A stretch of DNA of 64,000 nt from Cupriavidus consociatus. Its GTDB lineage: Bacteria; Pseudomonadota; Gammaproteobacteria; Burkholderiales; Burkholderiaceae. Both the position numbers and the translations under genes were made by a program. The stretch is taken from the NCBI RefSeq assembly GCF_017814975.1, contig NZ_JAGIQA010000025.1:1-64000 (forward strand), written 5' to 3'. Below, piece by piece: positions 35,252 through 43,809 of this stretch. The notes below the pieces were generated by a model. It did no database searches, had not been told where the DNA came from, and worked only from the letters and a program-made list of their open reading frames with translations. Each line of letters opens with the position of its first letter. Within the stretch, counting starts at the first letter, position 1.

Positions 35252-36475
35252 ATGCATACGGAACCCACCACCATTGTGATCATCGGCGCCGGCCAGGCCG
35301 GCGGCTGGGCCGCGCGCACGCTGCGCGACGAGGGCTTTGACGGCCGCGTGGTGCTGATCGGCGACGAGTCCCATCCGCCGTACGAGCGCCCGCCGCTCTC
35401 CAAGGCGGTACTCGCCGGCGAGGTGGCCCCGGAAAGCGTGCATCTGCTCGATGCGGCCGCCATGGCCGCCATGTCGGTCGAATGGCTGGCCAGTGCGCGG
35501 GTGGTAAACCTCGACCGGACTGCGAAGCAGGTGATGCTCGCCGACGGCCGCGCGATTGGCTACGACAAGCTGATTCTCTGCACCGGCGGAAGGGCGCGCG
35601 AACTCGACGTGCCGGGCGCCGGCTTGCCGGGCGTGCATACGCTGCGCACCATCGACGACGCCCGGCGGCTGGGCCCGGTGCTGCAGCGCGATGCACACGT
35701 GGCGGTGGTGGGCGGTGGCTGGATCGGCCTGGAAGTCGCGGCGACGGCGCGGCAGCGCGGCGCCGAGGTGACCGTGATCGAGACCATGGGCAGGCTGTGC
35801 GAGCGCAGCCTGCCCGAGGCAATGTCCGCGCACCTGCATGCGATGCATGCCGCAAAGGGCGTCGAAGTGCTGCTGGGCGCGGCGGTGGCGAGCTTCGCGC
35901 CGCGTACTACGGGCGGGCTCGATGTGGTGCTGTCCGACGGCCGCAGCATCACCTGCGACGCCGCGGTGGTCGGCATCGGCCTGGTGCCCAACGACGAACT
36001 GGCCCGTGCGGCCGGATTGGACTGCGAAGGCGGCGTGCTGGTCGACGCGCAGTGCCGCACCACGGACCCGGACATCTTCGCCGCTGGCGACGTCGCTGTC
36101 ACGCCCAACAGCTGGGCCGGCCGCCGCCTGCGGCTGGAGTCCTGGCAGAACGCGCAGGAGCAGGGCATCGCCGCGGTCAGGTCCGCGCTGGGACGCGATG
36201 TCCACTACGACCCGCTGCCCTGGTTCTGGTCGGACCAGCACGGCACCAACGTGCAAATCTACGGCGTACCGTCGCCAACACATGAGGTGGTGGTGCGTGG
36301 CGACCCGGCGGCCGGCAGCTTCGTGTTTTTCTACCTGGAAGGCGAGCGGGTCATGGCCGCGCTTGGCGGCAATGCGGCGCGCGAACTGCGGTTCGCCCGC
36401 CGCCTGATAGAGAAACGGACGCAGGTCAGGGCGCAGGATCTGGCCGATCCGGGCGTGTCCCTGGCCAAGCTCTGA
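35252..36475 (+). CDS. andAa: FAD/NAD-dependent ferredoxin reductase of anthranilate dioxygenase
   Basis: 407 residues from ATG 35252. Two Rossmann motifs, IVIIGAGQAGGWAARTL for FAD near residue 10 and VAVVGGGWIGLEVAATARQ for NAD near 150, plus the FAD-closing segment IFAAGDVAV. This is the BphA4/toluene-type reductase architecture. A GTG at 35234 overlapping the ferredoxin stop is an alternative start. Last enzyme gene of the and operon before the permease. Confidence 0.87.
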   Translation: MHTEPTTIVIIGAGQAGGWAARTLRDEGFDGRVVLIGDESHPPYERPPLSKAVLAGEVAPESVHLLDAAAMAAMSVEWLASARVVNLDRTAKQVMLADGRAIGYDKLILCTGGRARELDVPGAGLPGVHTLRTIDDARRLGPVLQRDAHVAVVGGGWIGLEVAATARQRGAEVTVIETMGRLCERSLPEAMSAHLHAMHAAKGVEVLLGAAVASFAPRTTGGLDVVLSDGRSITCDAAVVGIGLVPNDELARAAGLDCEGGVLVDAQCRTTDPDIFAAGDVAVTPNSWAGRRLRLESWQNAQEQGIAAVRSALGRDVHYDPLPWFWSDQHGTNVQIYGVPSPTHEVVVRGDPAAGSFVFFYLEGERVMAALGGNAARELRFARRLIEKRTQVRAQDLADPGVSLAKL

Positions 36476-36537
36476 GCTTGTCCGCAGGCGAGCGTAGCAG
36501 ACGATCACGTCCAATACATACAAAGACGGAGACAGAC

Positions 36538-37950
36538 ATGCGGCAGATCGACATAGACATACAGAGAATGGCCGGGGAGGCCAGGCTCAATGGCTTCCAC
36601 TATGGCGTACTGGGCTGGTGCGCCTTGATCATCGTTTTCGACGGATACGACCTAGCCGTCGCCGGGATCGCCCTGCCATTGATCATGAAGGAAATGCAGA
36701 TCGAGGCGAGCCAGGCGGGCTTCCTGGTCAGTACCGCGCTGTTCGGCATGATGTTCGGCAACATCCTGCTAGGCACCATATCCGAGCGGATCGGCCGGCG
36801 GCTTGCCATTGCGGTCTGCGTCGGGCTGTTCAGCGTGTTCACCGCCGCCGCGGGCCTTTGCAGCGACCCGCTGCTGTTCGGCGCGGCGCGCTTCCTGGCG
36901 GGTATCGGCATCGGCGGCGTCATGCCGAACGTGATCGCGCAGATGACCGAATACGCGCCACGCCGCGTGCGCAGCACCATGGTGACGCTGATGTTCAGTG
37001 GCTACTCGGTCGGCGGCATGCTGGCGGCCGTGCTGGGCAAGAACCTGATCGTGAGCTACGGCTGGCAATCGGTGTTCCTGGCCGCCGGGCTGCCGGTCCT
37101 GCTGATCCCGCTGATCCTGAAATGGATGCCGGAATCGGTACCGTTCCTGATCCGCAGGGGCCGAACCGACGACCTCAGGCGGCTGGCGCAGCGCATCGAC
37201 CCGAACTACCGCGCGGAAGCCGGCGACCGCTTCATCGTCGCCGGCACCGATGGCGCCGTCGGTTCGGCAGATGCCGCCGCCGCGGCGCCCATCGGCCAGC
37301 TCTTTCACCAAGGGCGCGCGCTGAGCACGCTGATGTTCTGGCTTTCCTGCTTTATGTGCCTGTTCATGGTCTACGCGCTCAGCTCGTGGCTGACCAAGCT
37401 GATGGCCAGTGCCGGCTACAGCCTCGGTTCCGCGCTGACCTTCGTGCTGGTGCTCAACCTCGGCGGCATGATCGGCGCCATCGGCGGCGGATGGCTGGCC
37501 GACAGGTTCCACATCAAGTATGTGCTGATCGGCATGTACGTGCTGGCCGCCGTGTCGATCACGCTGCTTGGACATCCCGTACCGACTGCCGGGCTATACC
37601 TGCTGGTGGCGCTTGCCGGGGCCTCGACCATCGGCACGCAGATCGTCGGCTGTGCGTATGCCGGCCAGTTCTATCCGGTCAACATCCGCGCCACGGGCAT
37701 TGGCTGGACCCTGGGCATGGGCCGGGGCGGCGCCATCCTCGCGCCGATCCTGATCGGCTTCCTGGTGTCGATGGGCCTGCCGCTCGAACAGAACTTCATG
37801 GCCATCGCCGTGCCCGCACTGGTGGCGGCGCTGGCTGTCCTGATGATCGACCACGGTCGTTCCGCATCGGCACTCACCGGACCCGGCGAGGCCACCCACA
37901 ACGCCGGCATGAATGAAGTGCCGCAACACCCCGCGAATTCCAACACCTGA
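36538..37950 (+). CDS. AAHS-family MFS transporter, probable anthranilate/benzoate-type permease
   Basis: About 470 residues from ATG 36538. GFHYGVLGWCALIIVFDGYD is the aromatic acid:H+ symporter helix 1 signature, and GTISERIGRRLAIAVCV the loop motif. 12 membrane segments. It lies between andAa and catA on the same strand with only short gaps, so anthranilate uptake is the simplest role. Specificity is inferred from neighbours. Confidence 0.85.
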   Translation: MRQIDIDIQRMAGEARLNGFHYGVLGWCALIIVFDGYDLAVAGIALPLIMKEMQIEASQAGFLVSTALFGMMFGNILLGTISERIGRRLAIAVCVGLFSVFTAAAGLCSDPLLFGAARFLAGIGIGGVMPNVIAQMTEYAPRRVRSTMVTLMFSGYSVGGMLAAVLGKNLIVSYGWQSVFLAAGLPVLLIPLILKWMPESVPFLIRRGRTDDLRRLAQRIDPNYRAEAGDRFIVAGTDGAVGSADAAAAAPIGQLFHQGRALSTLMFWLSCFMCLFMVYALSSWLTKLMASAGYSLGSALTFVLVLNLGGMIGAIGGGWLADRFHIKYVLIGMYVLAAVSITLLGHPVPTAGLYLLVALAGASTIGTQIVGCAYAGQFYPVNIRATGIGWTLGMGRGGAILAPILIGFLVSMGLPLEQNFMAIAVPALVAALAVLMIDHGRSASALTGPGEATHNAGMNEVPQHPANSNT

Positions 37951-37964
37951 GGAGATCCCGCATC

Positions 37965-38879
37965 ATGGCCGAATACACCCCTTCCGAACTGCTGACCCTG
38001 GTCAACTCCAGCCGGGTCAGCGCAGGCGATGAACGTGTGTGTGCAATTACTAGCCGTATCGTTGCCGACCTGTTCCGCACCATCGAGTCCTTCCAGGTTA
38101 CGCCCGACGAGTTCTGGTCCGCCATGAAATGGCTGACCCGCCTGGGCCAGGCCGATATGGTCGGCCTGATCACCGCGGGCCTAGGCTTCGACCGCCTGCT
38201 CGACATTCTTGAAGAAGAGGCCGACGAGGCCGCAGGGCGCTCGCAAGGCACACCGCGCGCCATCGAGGGGCCGCTGTACGTGCCGGGCGCGCCACTGTCC
38301 CAGCGCGAAGTGCGCCTCGACGAAGGTAACGAAGGGAAGGGCGAACTTTTCGTGATGGAAGGCCGCGTGCTCGGACTGGACGGCAAGCCGGTGCCACACG
38401 CGGTGGTCGATGTCTGGCATTGCAACGAGTTGGGCCGCTATTCGCACTTCGACCCGAGCCAGCCCGACTACAACCTGCGCCGGCGCATCGAGACGGATGC
38501 CGACGGCAACTATCGCTTCCGCAGCTTCCTGCCGCCCGGCTACGCGATTCCGCCGAACAGCCCGGTTTCCGAACTGTTCGGCCTGCTGGGCCGGCACGGC
38601 AACCGCCCCGCCCATATCCATTTCCTTGTCTCGGGCGGTGGCAAGCGGGCGCTGACAACGCAGGTCAACATCCCGGGCGACACCTTTCTCGACGACGATT
38701 TCGCTTTTGCTACGCGCGACGGCTTGGTCGTGTCAATGGAGAAGGCGGAGCCGTCTCCAGAGTATTCTTCCCTTGGTGTGACCGGGCCGTTCACCCTCGT
38801 GCACTTTGACTTCCTGCTGCAGGAGGCACTGAACGACTCGGAAACCATCGCTGCCAGCCGATACCAGACAGCTTCCTGA
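37965..38879 (+). CDS. catA: Catechol 1,2-dioxygenase (intradiol)
   Basis: 304 residues. N-terminal helical dimerisation domain (1-100), then the beta core: EGPLYVPGAPL, DVWHCNELGRYSHFDPSQ, SFLPPGYAIPPN and NRPAHIHF. Fe(III) ligands are Tyr159, Tyr193, His217 and His219, placed as in Acinetobacter CatA. GAGGAG precedes ATG 37965. Cleaves the catechol made by the and enzymes to cis,cis-muconate. A paralogue with long identical stretches lies at 47.3 kb in the iac island. No catB or catC is seen in the window. Confidence 0.93.
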   Translation: MAEYTPSELLTLVNSSRVSAGDERVCAITSRIVADLFRTIESFQVTPDEFWSAMKWLTRLGQADMVGLITAGLGFDRLLDILEEEADEAAGRSQGTPRAIEGPLYVPGAPLSQREVRLDEGNEGKGELFVMEGRVLGLDGKPVPHAVVDVWHCNELGRYSHFDPSQPDYNLRRRIETDADGNYRFRSFLPPGYAIPPNSPVSELFGLLGRHGNRPAHIHFLVSGGGKRALTTQVNIPGDTFLDDDFAFATRDGLVVSMEKAEPSPEYSSLGVTGPFTLVHFDFLLQEALNDSETIAASRYQTAS

Positions 38880-38946
38880 CGGTACTGCCGTCTGTAGGCT
38901 CGCCGATCAAGAGGAAGGACGTTGCCGGCGCCTGAGCGCGTCAAAG

Positions 38947-38968
38947 ACGCCGGCTACTCGGCCGGCGT
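38947..38968 (+). terminator. Hairpin after the anthranilate operon
   Basis: ACGCCGGC (38947-38954) and GCCGGCGT (38961-38968) are perfectly complementary around a 6-base loop. A smaller GACGG/CCGTC hairpin overlaps the catA stop. No T-run follows. Confidence 0.5.
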
Positions 38969-39089
38969 GCCTTGCGTCTATGGGACATCGGCAAAGCGAT
39001 TCGGGTGGGCTCCATTGCAAGGCGATGGGCAACGATACCGGCGGCACTGATCAACGCAATGCCGACAGGGCGTAGTCGCGCCGGAGAAC

Positions 39090-39435
39090 GGCAGTACCAC
39101 GAATGCGCAAATAATGCTGCGGATGAGCGTGATGTCGCGGCAGCCAAGGCCTTCCTCGCGAAGGCGATCAAGCATCAGGAGCTCGCCCCCAACACCATCA
39201 CGCTGGATGGCTACGCGGCGTCTCATCGTGCGGTGCGCGAAATGAAGGCTGACCAGTTGCTGCCCGGGGACACGACGTTGCGATCATCGAAATACCTGAA
39301 CAACCTGATCGAGCAGGATCATCGCAACATCAAGTCCAGGGTCAATGCGATGCTCGGCTTCAAACGCTTCAGGAATGTCGCCGTTACGATCGCCGGCATC
39401 GAGCTGATGCTCCTTGTGTTGGAGCCGGCTCGTCG
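39090..39435 (+). mobile_element. IS6-family transposase, C-terminal remnant
   Basis: The frame reads DVAAAKAFLAKAIKHQ, ITLDGYAASHRAVREMKADQ, and YLNNLIEQDHRNIKSRVNAM followed by LGFKRFRNVAVTIAGIEL. This is the C-terminal half of an IS6 (IS26-like) DDE transposase, including the NNLIEQDHRNIK motif with the catalytic Glu. The N-terminal HTH and first Asp are gone. The open frame runs 38972-39535. Confidence 0.75.
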
Positions 39436-39539
39436 CCCGATAGACAAGTTGTCCCGTTGTTGCCTACTTGCTGCGGTGAAGGCTTTTTCCGGGGACGAAA
39501 TCAGGAGGTTCTCCTCGTATGCGAATAGTCCATGACGCA

Positions 39540-40349
39540 TCAGATGGTGTTGTCCCAGGCGCCGGTCTGATGCGCCTTGAGCATGTCCTCGATCACCTTG
39601 GGGACCACGTTGCGGAACTTGCCGCTTTCGGCCGGCACGATCTCGATCATGCGGTCGATCATTTCCTGTGGGTCCATCTTGCCTTCCGGCGTGGCGAAGA
39701 AGTCGTCGAACCCCTTCCGCAGTTCTGCACGACGGGTCAGGTGCTTGCTCTCGTCCAGCCAGCGGAACGGGTTGTCCGCCATGGTCTCGTTGTAGCCGGT
39801 GTAATAGGCACCAGGGTTGATTGTTTGCACCTTGATGCCGTACTTGTCGACCTCCTGCTGCAGCGCCTCGGCGAAGGCTTCAAGTGCGTGCTTGGTGGAG
39901 ACATAGGTGCCCCAATTGGCCGGGGTGAACAGGCCGCCCATCGACGAGGTGAACACCACCTTGCCCTTGACGCCCTGGTCGATCCACTTCCGCACCACGC
40001 CCTGGGTCAGCAGCCACGGCAGGAACACGTTGATCTCATAGTTGCGGCGTACCAGGTCAAGAGGAATTTCCCAGACTGGGCCAGCTTCGCCTTGGCCGGC
40101 GTTGTTCCACAGGACATCGAAGTCCCAAGACTGCGCCTGCAGGATGTCGTAGGGGTCGGTCAGGTCCAGGCGTTCCACGCGCAGGTTGTCCAGGCCCAGG
40201 GCCTTGGCCTCCTCGCGCAGCGGCGTGACCTGCGGCGAAACTTGCACGGTAGCGATGACGTTGTGGCCGTTTTTGGCGATTCCGATGGCGGCAGCCTTGC
40301 CGAATCCGGAGCCTGCGCCGGTGATGAGGATGGTCTTCTTGGTGCTCAT
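39540..40349 (-). CDS. Short-chain dehydrogenase/reductase
   Basis: 269 residues, classical SDR: ILITGAGSGFGKAAAIG for the nucleotide, VLWNNAGQGEAG, and the catalytic YVSTK with its upstream Ser in FTSSMGG. AAGGAG precedes ATG 40349. Last gene of a minus-strand trio with an HbpS/GlcG-like protein and a small exported repeat protein. Substrate unknown. Confidence 0.85.
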   Translation of the reverse strand: MSTKKTILITGAGSGFGKAAAIGIAKNGHNVIATVQVSPQVTPLREEAKALGLDNLRVERLDLTDPYDILQAQSWDFDVLWNNAGQGEAGPVWEIPLDLVRRNYEINVFLPWLLTQGVVRKWIDQGVKGKVVFTSSMGGLFTPANWGTYVSTKHALEAFAEALQQEVDKYGIKVQTINPGAYYTGYNETMADNPFRWLDESKHLTRRAELRKGFDDFFATPEGKMDPQEMIDRMIEIVPAESGKFRNVVPKVIEDMLKAHQTGAWDNTI

Positions 40350-40426
40350 GATGGTGCTCCTTCAAGTGATTACGGGTTGAGAACAGTCAATTGGGTGGAG
40401 TGGACTTGCCTGGCGGGTGTTGCCGA

Positions 40427-40828
40427 TTAGGCAGAGAGCGCAGCGGCGGCGGCTTGCGCGATCTCCAAGTCTTGCGACGGTGCGCCGCCGGAGATGCCGA
40501 CGGCTCCGATCAGGGCTCCCTGTGCATCGAGCAATGGCAGCCCACCGGGGAACACGGTGAGTCCACCATTGCTGTTCCCCAGTCCCGGCGACGGCCCGCC
40601 GGGCTTGGCGTACTCCCAGAGGGCTTCGCTGGGGAGGCGGAACAGCGCCGACGTGCGCGCCTTAGACAAGGCAATGTCGATCGAGCCGAGCATCGCACCG
40701 TCCTGGCGAACGAACGCCTTGAGGTGTGCGCCGGCGTCGAGCACGGCGATGTTGACCGACACGCCGAGGGTGCCTGCATGAGCCTCGGCTGCGGCAATCA
40801 GCGCCTGGGCCTGTTGCGTAGTGATCAT
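40427..40828 (-). CDS. GlcG/HbpS-family (DUF336) protein
   Basis: 133 residues. AEAHAGTLGVSVNIAVLDAG, AFVRQDGAMLGSIDIALSKA and VFPGGLPLLD follow the heme-binding HbpS/GlcG family pattern with the G(A/G)PS.D end. No signal peptide. GGAGAA precedes ATG 40828. The family is found beside many catabolic operons with unclear function. Confidence 0.82.
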   Translation of the reverse strand: MITTQQAQALIAAAEAHAGTLGVSVNIAVLDAGAHLKAFVRQDGAMLGSIDIALSKARTSALFRLPSEALWEYAKPGGPSPGLGNSNGGLTVFPGGLPLLDAQGALIGAVGISGGAPSQDLEIAQAAAAALSA

Positions 40829-40987
40829 GGTTCATTCTCCGGTTGCGGATCGGGGGAGGGATTCACCTCGATTCTTGGATGCAAGGTTAGATGGCCTCCA
40901 TTCGGGCCGCTGCTCGCCGATTGCGGCGGCTGTCGCTTGATTGCGATAGGAGGTGCGGGAGAGAGAATCTCCACGCCCGCGACGACG

Positions 40988-41269
40988 TCAGATGCCTTCC
41001 GTGAACGAATCGGGCTTGCCGATACGGGCACCGTCGGCGTAGGGGTTGTACTTGCCGATGCGGGCGCCATCGGAATACGGGTCGTATGCACCGACACGCG
41101 CACCGTCTGCGAACACATCGAACTTGCGGGCGGGCGACGCGGAGACACCTGTGCGGTCCATGCCGGCTATCACAACATCTGCTGCGTGGGCGTAGCCGCC
41201 AGGTAGCGCGGCACCAATGGTCAGGGTCATCGAAGCAACAACAACAGCACGGGCGAGTCCGGAAATCAT
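40988..41269 (-). CDS. Small exported protein with tandem DGARIG repeats
   Basis: 93 residues. A signal peptide of about 29 residues (LARAVVVASMTLTIGAALPG ending AHAADV) precedes a mature part of about 64 residues. Its C-terminal half is three copies of a 13-residue unit: ADGARVGAYDPYS, DGARIGKYNPYA, DGARIGKPD. AGGAG precedes ATG 41269. Not assigned to a family I know; it would be periplasmic or secreted. First gene of a probable operon with the GlcG-like and SDR genes, downstream of two palindromes. Confidence 0.7.
   Translation of the reverse strand: MISGLARAVVVASMTLTIGAALPGGYAHAADVVIAGMDRTGVSASPARKFDVFADGARVGAYDPYSDGARIGKYNPYADGARIGKPDSFTEGI
41009..41119 (-). repeat. Three tandem 39-base coding repeats
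   Basis: Each repeat encodes a DGAR(I/V)G(K/A)YxPY-like unit of 13 residues, with the DGAR element at residues 55, 68 and 81 of the small exported protein. Confidence 0.75.
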
Positions 41270-41360
41270 GATCAGCTCCTAAGACGGGTGAAAGAACGCT
41301 CGTTTGCGGCTTCGCTGGATCGGGTGCGTCGCCGTTAGGACCAATGTAGGAGCCAACCGC

Positions 41361-41409
41361 TCATCACACTAGAGTGATGAATTCTGATTCAATAACAACT
41401 ACTAGTTGT
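41361..41409. promoter_or_regulatory. Two adjacent palindromes, candidate operator pair
   Basis: TCATCACACTAGAGTGATGA (41361-41380) is a 20-base palindrome with one mismatched pair. ACAACTA-C-TAGTTGT (41395-41409) is a perfect 7+7 palindrome. Their centres are about 32 bases apart, roughly three helical turns, and lie about 100 and 130 bases upstream of the small exported repeat protein. Confidence 0.5.
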
Positions 41410-42158
41410 GAATCGGCTTCTGCCGCGGAAGCCAATCGGATAGGATCGAGGTTCACAACAGGCGGTTGCCAATCGATCCGACCTCGGAATTCCGATTGGA
41501 CGTGCCTTTTCCATGTGCGAGCAACATCCCGGCAAGCTTGAAACGACCTGGTACTGGAATCTCTATTACGTTGGTAATTTTGATCAGCTGCTTCAAAGAG
41601 CGCACGCAACGCCTCACCGGGATCTTGCTTCGCATGGGAACGATACAGGCGCATGAATGCCGAGCGAAAAAATGCAACGGTCGAACGAATGCTGAGCCTG
41701 GGTCGCACAAACCTCGTTCTTCAATACGCGCTGAAATCAAGGCTGTCTGGAAGAAAATGCAATTAATCGCCAAGCGAGCAAACCCAACAAAGAATGGGAG
41801 CCAGCAGGCAAGTGGGTTTGTGTTCGTGATGTCCCGCCGGGCCTGCTCAGGGTAGGCTCGGACGTACTTTCACGATCGTGAAAGTAAAATTCGCCTTGCC
41901 TGAAGCTCACTGGCCGTACTCACGGAGAAGCTGTGTGGGGGCTCTTGCGCCGCTTGCGGCATGTGGCATGCCTCATCCGTCTGGCGAGCAGCCGTCCTAT
42001 GCCCGGCACCGCAACCGTGGAATCGATTTGACGTCCGGCACAATTGACCTACGCTGCATATTCAGGCCCTGAGCGAGGAGCGCGGTGCTCCCCGCCCATC
42101 TATTTCCGCAAGCCATACCGGCCTGTCCCGCTGATCTTCCGGCTAGAAGGAACTGGCA
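41410..42158. other. Long intergenic region, no assigned gene
   Basis: About 750 bases before the AspT-like gene. A 114-codon minus-strand frame (41708-41364) with QDPGEALRALFEAADQNY is open but matches nothing I recognise and runs through the palindromes. A plus-strand frame 41466-41855 likewise lacks similarity. The notable element is the 22-base palindrome listed separately. Confidence 0.4.
41865..41886. promoter_or_regulatory. Perfect 22-base palindrome
   Basis: TACTTTCACGA (41865-41875) is followed directly by its exact reverse complement TCGTGAAAGTA (41876-41886). It lies about 270 bases upstream of the AspT-like transporter gene and has the symmetry of a dimeric repressor site. The cognate regulator is unknown. 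Confidence 0.55.
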
Positions 42159-43751
42159 ATGGACGCAGTCCGGGTCTTATTCGAAACCCAGCCCTTGTTC
42201 ACTTTGCTCCTCACGGTTGCACTGGGTTACGTTGTCGGCGACATTAATATCAAGGGCGTTGCGCTGGGGTCCGGCGCCGTGCTATTTGTCGGCTTGGCAA
42301 TCGGGGGGTTCGCACCCAAAGCGGCACCGCCCCCGCTGGTCGGGACTCTCGGCCTGCTGCTGTTCCTCTATGGCATCGGCATCCAGTACGGCGCCCAGTT
42401 CTTCGAGGGGCTGACCAGTATCCGGGGACTGAAGGCCAATGCCGCCGCGGCCCTGGGGGTTATTGGTGCCGGAATGGCGTCGCTGGCGCTGGTTCCGCTG
42501 TTCGGGCTGAAGCTCGATGAGTCGCTGGGCATCTTTGCCGGCACCGGGACCAGCACGGCGACATTGCAGGCCATCATTGCGGCCATGAAGGGCGATGGCG
42601 CGGCGGTTGGCTACAGCGTGGCATACCCGTTCGGTGTGGCGGGCCCGATCCTGATTCTATATGTCCTCGGTGCGGTGCTTAAAGCGAAAATCGAGGCGCC
42701 AGCGGCAAAGATCATTGAGACTGCCGAGATTTCCCTGCGCAACCCGAAGCTCGTCGGCCTCACGCTTTCCCAGCTGAAGGCGCGCCTGCCAGCGGGGCTG
42801 GCCATTGCGGCGGTGCGTCGCGAGCACCATAACCAGCTGCCAACGGAAGACCTTGTCCTGCGCACGGACGACGTTCTGCTGGCGACGTCCACCGAGCCCG
42901 CATTGCTTCAGGAAGCCGCTGGCCTGATGGGAGAGTTGCAGCCAGGCCGGATGAGCAGTCATCGCGAGGACCTTGACTATGTCCGCCTGTTTGCCTCAAG
43001 CCGTGCCGTGGTCGGGCTTGCGCTGCGCGATATCCGCTTTCCTGATGGCATCGCAAGTTCGATCGTCCAGGTACGCAGGGGCGACGCGGACATGCTGCCA
43101 AGCCCCGAGCTCATCCTCGAAGTAGGGGATCGGGTCGGGCTGCTAGTGAATCGCGCCCACACCAAGACCATGCGCAAGTTTTTCGGCGACTCCATCAAAG
43201 GTACCGCAGAGCTGAGCTTCATTTCCATCGGCATTGGCGCGGCGGTGGGCCTGCTGGCGGGCATGATTCCGCTGCCGGTCCCGGGCGCTGGCAAGCTGAC
43301 CCTCGGACTGGCCGCACTGCTGCTGGTTGCGCTCTATCTGGGAAAGATCCGTCGTTTGGGGCCGCTCGTCTGGACCATGCCGCTTTCTGCCAACCTGGTG
43401 CTGCGCAATCTCGGGCTTACCATTTTCCTGGCACAGGTGGGAATATCCTCAGGGCCTAAGTTCTTCTCGACCATTGCCATCACCGGCGCTTCGCTGCTTT
43501 TCTACAGCCTGCTCATTGTCCTGGTGCTTGTGCTGGTCACGGCACTGGCTTGCCTGTGGATCTTCAGGATGCCCTTCGATGTGGCAGCGGGCGTCATCTG
43601 CGGAGCGACCGGAAATCCGGCAATTCTGGCGTTCGCCAACCGCGTAGCGCCCACGGAGCAGCCGGATATCGGCTACGCCATGATCTTTCCTTCGATGACG
43701 GTTACCAAGATCCTGTTCGTGGAGATTGCCATGGTCCTGGCTGGCGGTTAG
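42159..43751 (+). CDS. AspT/YidE-type putative transporter (aspartate:alanine exchanger family)
   Basis: 530 residues. Two membrane domains (about 1-170 and 355-530), each with a family signature (GTGTSTATLQAIIAAMKG and CGATGNPAILAFANR), flank a cytoplasmic region with two TrkA-C-like modules (TLSQLKARLPAGLAIAAVRR and LALRDIRFPDGIASSIVQVR). This is the architecture of AspT and YidE transporters. It is co-directional with the D-lactate-dehydrogenase-like gene 58 bases downstream, hinting at a carboxylate exchange linked to it. Confidence 0.83.
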   Translation: MDAVRVLFETQPLFTLLLTVALGYVVGDINIKGVALGSGAVLFVGLAIGGFAPKAAPPPLVGTLGLLLFLYGIGIQYGAQFFEGLTSIRGLKANAAAALGVIGAGMASLALVPLFGLKLDESLGIFAGTGTSTATLQAIIAAMKGDGAAVGYSVAYPFGVAGPILILYVLGAVLKAKIEAPAAKIIETAEISLRNPKLVGLTLSQLKARLPAGLAIAAVRREHHNQLPTEDLVLRTDDVLLATSTEPALLQEAAGLMGELQPGRMSSHREDLDYVRLFASSRAVVGLALRDIRFPDGIASSIVQVRRGDADMLPSPELILEVGDRVGLLVNRAHTKTMRKFFGDSIKGTAELSFISIGIGAAVGLLAGMIPLPVPGAGKLTLGLAALLLVALYLGKIRRLGPLVWTMPLSANLVLRNLGLTIFLAQVGISSGPKFFSTIAITGASLLFYSLLIVLVLVLVTALACLWIFRMPFDVAAGVICGATGNPAILAFANRVAPTEQPDIGYAMIFPSMTVTKILFVEIAMVLAGG

Positions 43752-43809
43752 GGCAAACAGGCATTTCTGCCCGAAGCCCCGGGACCTCATTCCGACCCGG
43801 AGAGAAGCG

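Noticed and set aside
35168-36523. 451-codon minus-strand frame opposite andAa
   Set aside because: Antisense shadow of the FAD reductase.
41364-41708. 114-codon minus-strand frame in the intergenic region
   Set aside because: No similarity recognised, no convincing ribosome binding site, and it overlaps the paired palindromes; left as unassigned rather than called a gene.
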